Notes: a model not told the origin generated them from the sequence alone. DNA of 64,000 bases from PALSA-505 sp963702235 (GCA_963702235.1 CAVPBZ010000007.1:124001-188000); one strand, 5' to 3'. Positions 52,622 to 61,820 are shown, numbered from the stretch's first letter. Program-made: numbers and translations.

Positions 52622-53946
52622 ATGACCGTCCCGGTTTCCGCCGCGACGCCAGCGACGCCCGCGCGAGCGGGGTCCGCGGCCGCGACGCCTGCGGCCCCGG
52701 CGGCCCCGGCGCCCGCGGCCGCCGCCCCGGCCGGCCGCGACTGGACGGCGAGCTTCGCCCGCCGGACGCAGCTCCTCGGCGGCGGCGAGATCACCGCGAT
52801 CCTGGCCCTGGCCGGCGCCACCGACGTGATCACGTTCTCCGGCGGATTCCCTGACCCGGAGACCTTCCCGGTGGACGTGCTGGCCGGGATTCGGGCCGGC
52901 TGATGGCGCGGGACGCGGCGGTGGCCCTGCAGTACTCCGCGACCGAGGGCCTGGCCAGCCTGCGCGACTACCTGGCCTGCCTGCTGGAGCGGCTGGAGGG
53001 CCTGCGCCCAGGCCCCGGCGAGCTGATGGTGACCAGCGGCGGGATCGACTGCATGGAGCTGCTCGCCAAGAGTCTCATCGACGCCGGTGATGTCGTCGCC
53101 GTTGAGGCGCCGACCTACCTCGGCGCGATCATGGCGTTCCGCGGCTATGAGGCCGACGTGCGCGGGGTGCCGATGGATGACGGCGGCCTGCGGGTGGACG
53201 TGCTCGGCGACCTGCTTCGCGGCGGCCTGCGGCCCAAGCTGCTCTACACGATCCCCGAGTACCAGAATCCCACCGGCCTGTGCCTGGCCGCCGACCGCAG
53301 GCAGCCGCTGGTGGACCTGGCCCGCCGGTACGGCTTCCTCATCCTGGAGGACGTCGCCTACCGCGAGCTCGGCTTCAGCGCGGCCCGGGCGCCGAGCCTG
53401 TGGGCGCTGGCGCCGGACGTGGTCGTGCAGGCCGGGACGTTCTCCAAGATCTTCTTCCCCGGCGTCAGGCTGGGCTGGGCCGCGGGGCCGGCCCAGCTCA
53501 TCAGCCAGCTGTGCACGGCCAAGCAGAACTCCGACCAGTGCTCAGGCGCGCTCGGCCAGCGGATGCTGGAGGAGTACGGCCGCGGCGGCCACCTCGACGC
53601 CCAGCTGGTCGCGTCCCGGGCGCTGTACGAGCGGCGCGCCGCGCTGATCACCCGGGCGCTCGCCGAGCACATGCCGGCCGGCACCACCTGGACGACGCCG
53701 GCCTGCGGGTTCTTCACCTGGGTGACGCTGCCGGACGGCGCGGACGCCGTCGCGCTCACCCCCGCCGCGCGCGCCGCCAGCGTCGCCTACGTCCCCGGCC
53801 GCCCGTTCTACCCTGGCGACGACGGGACGCGCCAGCTGCGGCTCGCCTACAGCCGGGTGGCCGACGAGCTCATCACCGAGGGCGTGCGCCGGCTGGCCGC
53901 CGTCACCCGCACCGCCCTGACCCGCACGACCGTGGAGGAACTGTGA
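52622..53946 (+). CDS. PLP-dependent class I/II aminotransferase (one apparent frameshift)
   Basis: About 441 residues if one base is restored. After an Ala/Pro-rich N-terminus (1-38) comes the fold: VITFSGGFPDPETFPVD, then ALQYSATEGLASLRDYLA, VTSGGIDCMELLAKSL, EAPTYLGAI, YTIPEYQNPTGL, ILEDVAYRELGF, AGTFSKIFFPGVRLGW (Lys binds PLP) and PACGFFTWVTLP. This is the 2-aminoadipate/MocR-like subgroup. The frame breaks at 52892-52902: CGGGCCGGCTGATGG needs an extra C to read GLMARD; at present TGA stops the first part. Both parts look intact. It leads an operon with the cupin and SDR genes. Confidence 0.85.
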
Positions 53947-53994
53947 GCGACGCACGCGCAGCGGGCGGAGAAGCGAACCAGGAGGCACTGAGCG

Positions 53995-54390
53995 ATGCCG
54001 CCACCCACTTCAGCGCCGAGGGGCTCGGCGAGCCGGCCGCCCGGCAGGTACGTGCAGATCGACTCGATCACGCCGGCCGAGTTCGTGCCCGGCCTCGGCT
54101 TCCGGCCCGTGCTCGGCACCGGGGCGATGGCCAACTTCGTGGACTTCGCGCCCGGCGTCGAGGCGCCGCGGCACGCGCACGAGGAGGAGCAGATCGTCAT
54201 CGTGCTGGCCGGCGAGTTCACCTTCGACCTCGACGGCGACGTGCGGGTGATGCGCCCGGGCGACGTGGCCGTCATCCCCGCCTGGGTGCCGCACGGCGCC
54301 TGGACCACCGACAGCCACTGCCGTGAGGTGGACATCTTCTGCCCGCCCCGCAAGAGCCTGCTCGGCGTCGTCGAAGCGCAGGACGGGTAG
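53995..54390 (+). CDS. Cupin-domain protein
   Basis: 131 residues. The metal-binding cupin motifs are PRHAHEEEQIVIVLAGEF and RPGDVAVIPAWVPHGA (His, His, Glu, His). Single-domain cupins in catabolic operons are usually dioxygenases, isomerases or sugar/acid binding proteins; which one applies here is unknown. AGGAGG eight bases before the ATG supports the start. It is 48 bases after the aminotransferase and three bases before the SDR gene. Confidence 0.88.
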   Translation: MPPPTSAPRGSASRPPGRYVQIDSITPAEFVPGLGFRPVLGTGAMANFVDFAPGVEAPRHAHEEEQIVIVLAGEFTFDLDGDVRVMRPGDVAVIPAWVPHGAWTTDSHCREVDIFCPPRKSLLGVVEAQDG

Positions 54391-54393
54391 CGG

Positions 54394-55176
54394 ATGGACC
54401 TCGGGCTGAGCGGCCGCCGCGCGATCGTCACCGGCGGCTCGAAGGGACTGGGCCAGGCCATCGTCGCCGAGCTGCTGGCCGAGGGCGCGGCCGTGGTCAT
54501 CTGCTCCCGCCACGCCGGCGAGCTCGAGAAGACGGCCGCCGAGCTGGCCGCCTCCGGCGGCAGCGTCACCGCGCTGCCGTGCGACGTCACCGACCCCGGC
54601 CAGGTCGAGTCGTTCATCGAGGCCGCCGCGGCCGCGCTCGGCGGCGCCGACATCCTGGTCAACAACGCCGGCGCGGCGCGGCCCGGCCGGTTCGGCACGC
54701 TGACCGACGACGACTGGCACGCGGACATCGAGGTCAAGCTGTTCTCCCAGATCCGCTGCACCCGGGCCGCGCTGCCGCACCTGCGGCGCAGCAGCGCGCC
54801 GCGCGTGATCAACATCAACGCCGTGTACGCGCGCTACCCGGACCCGGTGTTCCTGGCGTCGTCGGTGAACCGCGCGTCCTGCCTGAGCCTGTCCAAGGCG
54901 CTGTCGATCGAGCTCGGCCGCGAGGGGATCCTGGTCAACAGCGTGAACATCGGCCTGGTCGTGACCCCGCAGTGGGAGAACATCCGCAGCCAGCGCGCCC
55001 CTGATACGCCAGCCGACGAGTTCTTCGGGCAGCTGGCGGCCACCGAGGTGCCGCTCGGCCGGTTCGGCCTGCCCGACGAGGTGGCCGGCCTGGTCGCGTT
55101 CCTGGCCGGTGACCGGGCCAGCTACATCACCGGGGCGTCCGTCGACGTCGCCGGCGGCATGGGCAAGTACCTGTAG
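54394..55176 (+). CDS. Short-chain dehydrogenase-like protein lacking the Tyr/Lys pair
   Basis: 260 residues. It has the SDR cofactor loop TGGSKGLGQA (residue 13-22), CDVTD, NNAGAARPG and a C-terminal GRFGLPDEVAGLVAFL...GASVDVAGGM. In the active site, where SDRs have Ser and YxxxK, it reads ININAVYARYP and SSVNRASCLSLSKAL, so Ser and Tyr are missing and Lys is Arg. It may still bind NAD(P) but use another mechanism, or be non-catalytic. It is the last gene of the aminotransferase-cupin operon. Confidence 0.85.
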   Translation: MDLGLSGRRAIVTGGSKGLGQAIVAELLAEGAAVVICSRHAGELEKTAAELAASGGSVTALPCDVTDPGQVESFIEAAAAALGGADILVNNAGAARPGRFGTLTDDDWHADIEVKLFSQIRCTRAALPHLRRSSAPRVININAVYARYPDPVFLASSVNRASCLSLSKALSIELGREGILVNSVNIGLVVTPQWENIRSQRAPDTPADEFFGQLAATEVPLGRFGLPDEVAGLVAFLAGDRASYITGASVDVAGGMGKYL

Positions 55177-55231
55177 GCGCGGCATTAACCTGGTGGCATA
55201 AGCGGCCCGGGGTAGGGAAGTATCGGTTGTC

Positions 55232-56020
55232 ATGTGCAGGTTGCTGGGCTATTGCTCGCGGGCTGATGCCTCGGTCGTCGAGCTGATCGGGGAACCCGGG
55301 CTCGATGCGTTCACCGCCTTGTCGCGGTGGCACGGCGACGGCTGGGGCATGGCCGCGCAGGACGGTGCCGGGCTGCAGGTGGCAAAGTCGCCGCACCGCG
55401 CCGCCGACGACCCGGATTACCAGCGGCTGGCCAAGGAGCGGCTCGGCGACGCCGGGCTGGTGCACCTGCGCTGGGCCACCCCCGGCCTGCCGGTCGAGGA
55501 CCGCAACTCCCACCCGTTCACCCGCGGCGGCTTCGCGCTGGCGCACAACGGTGCCATCCACCCGCAGTCCAAGCTGCCCGAGATGCTCCCGCCGGCCTGG
55601 GAGCGGCAGCTCACCGGCAGCACCGACAGCGAGCGCTACTTCCTGCACATCATGTCCGGGCTCGACGGCCACGGCGGCGACGTGGTCGCGGCGGTGGCCG
55701 ACACGCTGCGGCACATCCGTGACCACTACCAGCCGAACAGCCTGAACGCGGTCCTGCTGGCCCCCGACGCGCTGTACGCCATCTCCTGGCACGACCCGGA
55801 GCGCATCCCGTACGCGTCGATCAGGGAACGGGGATCACCCGAGGATCCGGCCGGCTACTTCAACCTCGCCTACACCGCGACGCCGGACGCGATTGTCGTC
55901 GCCTCCACCGGCTGGCCGCAGGACAGCTGGAACGTCATCCCGAACGGCTCCGTCCTGAAGGTCGACAGGGAAACGCTGGCCACCAGCGTGGCCGCGCTCT
56001 TATCCCCTGATCACTCCTGA
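55232..56020 (+). CDS. Class II glutamine amidotransferase-like protein
   Basis: 262 residues. It starts MCRLLGY, giving the Cys2 nucleophile after Met removal. GDGWGMAA, GLVHLRWATPGLPV, NSHPF, FALAHNGAIH and STDSERYF match the Ntn-type glutaminase domain (YafJ/GlxB-like). No synthetase domain is attached, so the enzyme hydrolyses glutamine or another amide by itself or serves a partner. It overlaps the convergent lgt gene by 10 bases. No nearby biosynthetic partner is obvious. Confidence 0.9.
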   Translation: MCRLLGYCSRADASVVELIGEPGLDAFTALSRWHGDGWGMAAQDGAGLQVAKSPHRAADDPDYQRLAKERLGDAGLVHLRWATPGLPVEDRNSHPFTRGGFALAHNGAIHPQSKLPEMLPPAWERQLTGSTDSERYFLHIMSGLDGHGGDVVAAVADTLRHIRDHYQPNSLNAVLLAPDALYAISWHDPERIPYASIRERGSPEDPAGYFNLAYTATPDAIVVASTGWPQDSWNVIPNGSVLKVDRETLATSVAALLSPDHS

Positions 56021-56913
56021 GCGCGCGGCGTGGCTCCGCCCGGCAGCGCGTGATCGGCCCCGGCGACCTGGTCCGCGGTGCTGGCGTCCTCGGTGGCGGC
56101 AGGCCCGCCCTCGGCCGGCCCGGCGCTGGCCTCCGCCGGCTTCCCGCGCTGCGAGCGCGCGAACCAGACCAGGCCCGCGATCGTGAGCGCGATGGCGATG
56201 AACATGTTGAGCCGCAGGCCGAGGAAGTGCGCGGACGAGTCGATCCGGATCGACTCCTCGAAGATCCGGTAGGCCGAGTAGCCGGCCACGTACAGGGCGA
56301 ACAGCCCCGGCGGCCTGATCCGGCGGTGATGACCCAGCCAGACCAGGGCGGCGGCCAGCGCCAGGTCGAAGATCAGCTCGTACAGGAACGACGGCTGGAA
56401 CGTAGTGAACTGCGTGTAGCCGGGCGGCCGGAACCCGACCGGGATCTGCAGCCCCCAGGGCAGGCTGGTCGGCTTGCCGAACAGCTCCTTGTTGAAGTAG
56501 TTCCCGATCCGCCCGACCGCCTGCGCGACCAGCAGCGCGGGCGCCACGGCCTCCATGAACTGCGCCACGTTCCCGCCCGCCCGGCGGACCCGCCAGGCGC
56601 CCACCACCGCGGCCAGCGCGATGCCGCCCCAGATGCCCAGGCCGCCGCTCCACACCGCGAACACGCCGTACCACACGTGCGGGATGTCCATCGGCGTGGT
56701 GATGTCGAAGTAGATCCGGCCGCCGACGATCCCCGCCGGGACCGCCCAGATCGCCACGTCCCCGACCAGGTCCGGGTCGCCGCCGACGGCGCGCCACCGG
56801 CGCCGCGTGATCATGATCGCCAGCGCGATACCGACCAGGTACATCAGCGCGTAGAAGTGAATGTCTAGCGGGCCGATGTGAAAACCACTGATCGATGGGC
56901 TGGGAATGTGCAT
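56011..56913 (-). CDS. lgt: Prolipoprotein diacylglyceryl transferase (Lgt)
   Basis: 300 residues, seven-helix membrane enzyme that moves diacylglycerol from phosphatidylglycerol to the lipobox Cys of prolipoproteins. The Lgt signature is AQAVGRIGNYFNKELFG (about 133-149), with HFYALMYLVGI near the start, GGRIYFD, FLYELIFDL and GLFALYVAGYSAYRIFEESIR. The tail after about 255 is Pro/Ala/Glu-rich and cytoplasmic. Monocistronic here. Confidence 0.95.
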   Translation of the reverse strand: MHIPSPSISGFHIGPLDIHFYALMYLVGIALAIMITRRRWRAVGGDPDLVGDVAIWAVPAGIVGGRIYFDITTPMDIPHVWYGVFAVWSGGLGIWGGIALAAVVGAWRVRRAGGNVAQFMEAVAPALLVAQAVGRIGNYFNKELFGKPTSLPWGLQIPVGFRPPGYTQFTTFQPSFLYELIFDLALAAALVWLGHHRRIRPPGLFALYVAGYSAYRIFEESIRIDSSAHFLGLRLNMFIAIALTIAGLVWFARSQRGKPAEASAGPAEGGPAATEDASTADQVAGADHALPGGATPRAQE

Positions 56914-57012
56914 GGTCCGAGCCTAGGCCATGTGCCGCAGATCTTTGCCGGCTCGGATCGGTGCCCAGACGAGACCGGCGGCGTTGTCGTCGCCGCTGCC
57001 ATAATTGGCCCC

Positions 57013-57772
57013 GTGGCCGCCACGGAACGCAGGAGAGCCCAGGCTGTCTCGTTCGGCGCCGCCGCCGCGACCTACGAGCGGGCCAGGCCGTCCTACCCGG
57101 ACGACGCCATCGGCTGGCTGCTGCCGCCGGGCGCCAGGCGCGTGCTCGACCTGGGTGCGGGCACCGGCAAGCTCACCCGCGCGCTCCGCGACCGGGGGCT
57201 CGACGTCGTCGCGGTCGAGCCGTCGGCCGGCATGCGCGAGCAGCTGGCCCGGGTCCTGCCCGGCGTCACGGTGCTGGCCTGGCACGGCCGAGCAGATCCC
57301 GCTCGCCGGTCAGGCCGTCGATGCGGTGCTGGTGGCGCAGGCCTGGCACTGGGTTGACCCGGCGCGGGCGGTGCCGGAGGTTGCCCGGGTGCTCACCCCG
57401 GGCGGCCGGCTCGGCCTGCTGTGGAACATCCGGGACGAGCGGGCGGACTGGGTGGCCGAGCTCACCAGGATCATTCACACGCCCGATTACACCGACAACG
57501 GCAGTACCGCCCCGGTGGTCGGCCCGCCGTTCGGGCCGGTCGAGCGGCTGGACGTGGAGTGGAGCCGGCTCACCGGGCCGGACGCGATCGTCAACCTGGT
57601 CGCGTCCCGCAGCTACATCATCACGATGCCGCCGGCCGAGCGGGCGGCCGTCCTGTCCCGCGTCCGGCACCTGCTCGGCACCCATCCCGGCCTGGCCGGC
57701 GCGGCCGAGATCTCCCTGCCGTACGTGACGAGGTGCTCCCGCGCGCAGCTGGCGCCGTCAGCTCTGTCGTAG
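57013..57772 (+). CDS. SAM-dependent methyltransferase (one apparent frameshift)
   Basis: About 252 residues if one base is removed. The GTG at 57013 follows a CATAAT -10-like box, so it may be leaderless. VSFGAAAATYERARPSYPDDAIGWLLPPGARRVLDLGAGTGKLTRAL gives the N-terminus and motif I. After VTVLA the frame shifts by +1: CTGGCCTGGCACGG at 57274-57287 reads correctly as CTGGCCGGCACGG (GTAEQIPL) without the T at 57280. The rest (QAVDAVLVAQAWHWVDP, RVLTPGGRLGLLWN, YIITMPPAER) is intact and matches the ubiquinone/menaquinone-type family. Substrate unknown. Confidence 0.85.
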
Positions 57773-57878
57773 GGGACGCGGTCCTGCGGGACGCGGTCCT
57801 GGGCCGTCCTGCGGGACGCGGCCCTGGGCCGTCCTGCGGGACGCGGTCCTACGGACGCGGTCCTACGGGACGCGGTCC
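57773..57878. repeat. Tandem repeat of GGGACGCGGTCCT units
   Basis: Six copies of GGGACGCGGTCCT or one-base variants, some separated by GGGCCGTCCT. Adjacent units form small GTCC-TGCG-GGAC hairpins. The repeat fills the gap between converging genes and enters the end of the membrane-protein gene. Possible slippage array or termination region. Confidence 0.8.
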
Positions 57879-58675
57879 TCGGCCGCCGGGTGCTCGCTTC
57901 TCCGCTCGGCGCTGGCGCGGTGGCTCGCCTCCTGCTGAACGTCGGCGCGCGTGATCGCGAGGTAGCCGACCAGGACGATGATGATGATCGTCAGGACCAG
58001 GCTCACGTTGCCTGCGCCGAATCCGAGCCCGTGCAGTCTGTGCGGCTTGCCCAGCCAGTCGGCGAAGGACGCGCCGACCGGCCGGGTGATGACGTAGGCG
58101 AACCAGAACGCGAGGATCGAGTTCATCCCGAACCGCCAGTAGCCGATCGCCGGGATGACGATGATGCAGGCGAACAGCACGAGCGAACCGAGATAGCCGA
58201 GGTGGAAGGTGTACGCGGTCATGTCGCCGGCCGCGGTGCCCAGGGCGAAGGTCGCCACGACAGCCGCCCAGTAGAACAGCTCGCGCCGGAACGTGTAGAC
58301 GCTGTGAATGTCGAGGGTCTTCTCGGTCCGCTGCCAGGTGATAAAGACCGCGGCCAGCACCAGGGCGAAGAACGGCGCCGACACGATGTACGGCACGCCC
58401 AGCCCGACGTGCAGCACGTCGGCGGCCATCGTGCCGAAGACGCCGACCATGACCACGGCGAACCAGTAGGTCCAGGCCACGTACCTGCGCATGGAGAACT
58501 GCAGCACCATGGCGATGACGAAGCCGGTGAAGCCCAGCAGCACCGCGGGAACCGGATGGATCCGGTGCACGAGATAGTCCGACGTTGACTCGCCCATGGC
58601 TGTGGACAGGGCCTTGATCACCCAGAAGTAGACAGTGATCTCCGGGACCCTGAGCGCCTGTACCCTCGGGTTCAT
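57863..58675 (-). CDS. COG4705-like integral membrane protein
   Basis: 270 residues from the ATG at 58675. Repeated motifs PEITVYFWVIKALSTAMGESTSDYLVHRI, YVAWTYWFAVVMVGVFGTMAADVLHVGLG, RRELFYWAAVVATFALGTAAGDMTAY and FGMNSILAFWFAYVITRPVGASFADW form a duplicated structure of about eight helices. The conserved charged residues inside helices suggest transport or sensing. The function is not established. A GATAAT box close before the ATG implies a short or absent leader. Confidence 0.8.
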   Translation of the reverse strand: MNPRVQALRVPEITVYFWVIKALSTAMGESTSDYLVHRIHPVPAVLLGFTGFVIAMVLQFSMRRYVAWTYWFAVVMVGVFGTMAADVLHVGLGVPYIVSAPFFALVLAAVFITWQRTEKTLDIHSVYTFRRELFYWAAVVATFALGTAAGDMTAYTFHLGYLGSLVLFACIIVIPAIGYWRFGMNSILAFWFAYVITRPVGASFADWLGKPHRLHGLGFGAGNVSLVLTIIIIVLVGYLAITRADVQQEASHRASAERRSEHPAAEDRVP

Positions 58676-58745
58676 GCGGCCATTATCGCTGGCCCATCCC
58701 GGGACCCGGCACGGTTGGGTCCGGCTATGACAGTTCTTGGCCAGG

Positions 58746-60299
58746 TCAGGCAGGAAGGCTGTGGGACTGTCGGCGGCCCTGGCCAGCGGGCCTCCCGGGG
58801 GTGCGGGGCCGGCCGTGACCTGGGGCCTCGACGTGGCCTGGAAGCATGCCGTGGTGGTGCGGCTTGTCATGACCGGGCCCGCCGTGGTGGCGCGGCCTGC
58901 CCGGGCCGCCCCGCTCGCCGCGGCCGCGCGGCCCGCGGCTGTCCTGCGGCGTGGTCGCCGCGCTGCCGTGCTGCTGCGCTCCGGTCACCGTGACCAGGTG
59001 GCCGGCTGGCACCTGCCCGGCCGGTGACACGGACACGACCATCCCCGGCCGCTGCTGGTCGCTGGACCGCCAGAGCACGCGCACCTTGAGGCCGAGCCGG
59101 TGCAGCTGGCGGACCGCGACGCTCACCGGCTGGCCGATCAGCGCGCTGCTGCTGACGCTCACCAGCTGGACCGCTGGCGGCCGGGATGCGGGCGTACTGG
59201 ACGGTGCAGCCGCCGGGCGCTGCGGCGGCGTGCCGCCGGCCGCGCTGGCGAGCACCAGCCCGAGCAGGGCCACCGCGACCGCGGCGGCGGCGATCAGGGC
59301 GTACCGGGCCGACCGGAGGCCGCCGCGCGGCCGTGGCCTGGCAATGGCGAGTGCCCGGGCCGGCCAGACGCCGCCGCGCCGCCGCTGCCGGGCAACGGCG
59401 AGTGCCCCGGCCAGCTGATCGTCCGCGGTGGCCGGCTGGCCGGCCGCTGCCCCCTCGGCCCAGGCACCGCTGCGGCCGAGCATGCGGTCCCGGAGCTGGC
59501 CGGCCCGGGCCGCCACCTCGGCGGCGCTCGCCGGGCGCGCGGCGGGGTCCTTGGCGGTGAGGTCGGTCACGAGCGCCGCCACGTCGGCTGGCACCGACGC
59601 CGGCAGCGGCGGCAGGGGCGAGTCCCGGTGCGCCAGTGCCACCGCCACCGGCACGCCGGTGAAGGGCGGGATGCCGGCCAGGCACTCGTAGCCGACGATG
59701 CCGAGCGCGTACAGGTCGCTGGCCGCAGTGGCACTGCTTCCCCGGACCCGCTCGGGCGCCAGGTAAGCCGGGGTACCCATGACCAGCCCCGTACCGGTGA
59801 CGGGCGCGGAGCCCGCCGCGTGCGCGATGCCGAAGTCGGTGATCTTCACCAGGCCGCGCCCGCTGAGCAGCAGGTTGCCTGGCTTGATGTCGCGGTGCAC
59901 CAGCCCGGCGCGATGGGCCGCCTGCAGGCCGTTCGCGGCCTGCGCGACGATATCCATCGCCCGGGCCGGCGCCATCGCCCCGCTGGCCAGCACCTCGGCC
60001 AGCGGGGGCCCGTCGACGAGTTCCATCACCAGGAACGGCGGGTGCGGCGGATCGGGCTCGCCGTAGTCATAGATGTGCGCGACGTTCGGGTGGGACAGCC
60101 CGGCGGTGTGCCGGGCCTCGGCCCTGAACCGGGCCAGCGTCTCCGGATGCTGGAGGTAGCCGGCCTGGAGCAGCTTGATCGCCACCGGCCGCCCCAGCAG
60201 GACGTCGGCCGCGCGCCACACCTCGCCGAAGCCACCGGCGGCTATCGGGCTGTCCAGCTGGTAGCGGCGGGCGAGCAGCAGGCCGCTGAAGGGTGACAT
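58746..60299 (-). CDS. Ser/Thr protein kinase with one PASTA domain and His-rich tail
   Basis: 517 residues. The kinase domain (about 10-275) has GGFGEV, VAIKLL, VHRDIKPGNLL, ITDFGIAHA and GTPAYLAPE. A membrane helix lies near 330-352 (ALIAAAAVAVALLGLVLAS). Outside, a single PASTA domain (about 378-440, IGQPVSVAVRQLHRLGLKV, PAGQVPAGHLVTV) may sense cell-wall or other ligands. The C-terminal about 75 residues are Gly/Pro/Arg/His-rich (RPRHHGGPGHDKPHHHG) and may bind metal. PknB-like, but with fewer PASTA domains. Targets unknown. Confidence 0.92.
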   Translation of the reverse strand: MSPFSGLLLARRYQLDSPIAAGGFGEVWRAADVLLGRPVAIKLLQAGYLQHPETLARFRAEARHTAGLSHPNVAHIYDYGEPDPPHPPFLVMELVDGPPLAEVLASGAMAPARAMDIVAQAANGLQAAHRAGLVHRDIKPGNLLLSGRGLVKITDFGIAHAAGSAPVTGTGLVMGTPAYLAPERVRGSSATAASDLYALGIVGYECLAGIPPFTGVPVAVALAHRDSPLPPLPASVPADVAALVTDLTAKDPAARPASAAEVAARAGQLRDRMLGRSGAWAEGAAAGQPATADDQLAGALAVARQRRRGGVWPARALAIARPRPRGGLRSARYALIAAAAVAVALLGLVLASAAGGTPPQRPAAAPSSTPASRPPAVQLVSVSSSALIGQPVSVAVRQLHRLGLKVRVLWRSSDQQRPGMVVSVSPAGQVPAGHLVTVTGAQQHGSAATTPQDSRGPRGRGERGGPGRPRHHGGPGHDKPHHHGMLPGHVEAPGHGRPRTPGRPAGQGRRQSHSLPA

Positions 60300-60392
60300 T
60301 CCGGGCGGCTACCCAGCGGATCACCAACCATGCCGGCCGCAGCCAGTCCCGGGCCGCCGGTCAGCCGGCCAGCTGGCCAGCCGGCCAGCGGC

Positions 60393-61700
60393 CTAGCCGC
60401 CCGCGCCGAACCGCGGGACGAGCCCGCGCCACGCGTCGTCGTAGCCCTGCTGGCGGTGCGGCGCGTCCATCGCGGCGCGCGTCGGCACCACCGGCCACCT
60501 GGTCTCGAACATGAACGCCAGCGTGTCGTCCACCTTCTGCGGGACGAGCTCCGCGGTGCTGGCGCGCTCGAACGTCTCGGCGTCAGGCCCGTGCGAGCTG
60601 AACGAGTTGTGCAGGCTGCCGCCGCCGGGCAGGAACCCTTCGGCCTTGGCGTCGTAGACGCCGCTGACCAGCCCCATGAACTCGCTCATGATGTTGCGGT
60701 GGAACCACGGCGGCCGGAACGTGTCCTCGCCGACCAGCCAGCGCGGCGCGAACGCGACGAAGTCGGCGTTGGCCAGGCCGGGGGAGTCGGTGGGCGAGGT
60801 CAGCACCGTGAAGATCGACGGATCCGGGTGGTCGAAGCTGATCGTCCCGAGCACCATGAAGTTGGCCAGGTCGTACTTGTACGGGACGTAGTCGCCGTGC
60901 CAGCCGACCACGTCGATCGGCGAATGGTCGTAGTCCGCCGCCCACAGGTTGCCGCCGAACTTCTCGACCACCTGGGCGCTTCGCGGTCCTTCCTCGTAAG
61001 CCGCGACCGGGACGAGGAAGTCCCGCTCGTTGGCCAGCCCGTTCGCGCCGATCGGCCCGCGCTCGGGCAAGGTGAAACTGGCGCCATAGTTCTCGCAGAT
61101 GTAGCCGCGGGCAGCCGAGTCCGGCAGCTCCGCACGGAACCTGATGCCCCGGGGGATCACCGCGAACTCGCCAGGCGTCACGTGCAGCACGCCCAGCTCG
61201 GTGCGCAGCAGCAAGCTCCCTGCCTGCGGCACGATCAGCAGCTCGCCGTCCGCGTCAACGAAGTACCGGTCCGTCATCGAGGCGCTCGCCGCGTACCAGT
61301 GGATGCCTATCCCGGCGTGGCTGAGCGTGTCGCCGTTGCCGCCGACCGTCCACAGGCCGTCCACGAAGTCGGTGCCCGCCGCCGGCAGCGGCGGCGGGTC
61401 CCAGCGCAGCCTGTTGGGATCCGGCTCGACGTCCCGGAACGGCGCGCTGCGGAGGAGGCCGTTACTGATTCGCCCGAACGGCGGATGCTTGGCCGACGGC
61501 AGGATGCGGTAGACCCAGGTGCGCCTGTTAACGGCGCGGGGCTGGGTGAACGCGGTCCCGCTGATCTGCTCGGGGTAAAGCCCGAGCGGCGCCCGCTGGG
61601 GTGAGTTGCGGCCCTGCGGCAGCGCCCCGGCCACCGCCTCGCTCACGTGTTCGTTACCGAATCCCCGCAGGTAGTCCAGAGACGGCACAGCAGCGGACAT
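60393..61700 (-). CDS. hmgA: Homogentisate 1,2-dioxygenase
   Basis: 435 residues from the ATG at 61700; AAGGAGG precedes it by 8 bases. The N-terminus is DYLRGFGNEHVSEAVAGALP and the middle has NRRTWVYRI, IPRGIRFRAEL, YICENYGASF, GPIGANGLAN, VGWHGDYVPYKYDL. The metal ligands lie in PPWFHRNIMSEFMGL and the NSFSSHGPDAE segment. It opens the ring of homogentisate to maleylacetoacetate in tyrosine and phenylalanine breakdown. The other pathway genes are not adjacent. Confidence 0.96.
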   Translation of the reverse strand: MSAAVPSLDYLRGFGNEHVSEAVAGALPQGRNSPQRAPLGLYPEQISGTAFTQPRAVNRRTWVYRILPSAKHPPFGRISNGLLRSAPFRDVEPDPNRLRWDPPPLPAAGTDFVDGLWTVGGNGDTLSHAGIGIHWYAASASMTDRYFVDADGELLIVPQAGSLLLRTELGVLHVTPGEFAVIPRGIRFRAELPDSAARGYICENYGASFTLPERGPIGANGLANERDFLVPVAAYEEGPRSAQVVEKFGGNLWAADYDHSPIDVVGWHGDYVPYKYDLANFMVLGTISFDHPDPSIFTVLTSPTDSPGLANADFVAFAPRWLVGEDTFRPPWFHRNIMSEFMGLVSGVYDAKAEGFLPGGGSLHNSFSSHGPDAETFERASTAELVPQKVDDTLAFMFETRWPVVPTRAAMDAPHRQQGYDDAWRGLVPRFGAGG

Positions 61701-61820
61701 GCTCCGGCCTCCTTCAGCGCAGGCAAGACTTCCGGGCGAGACCAACTCAAGCACACCCGCGGAGCCCGTCGGCACGCCGTGCCTGGCGGCCCCCGCCACG
61801 CCACCCACCCCCAGCCCCCA

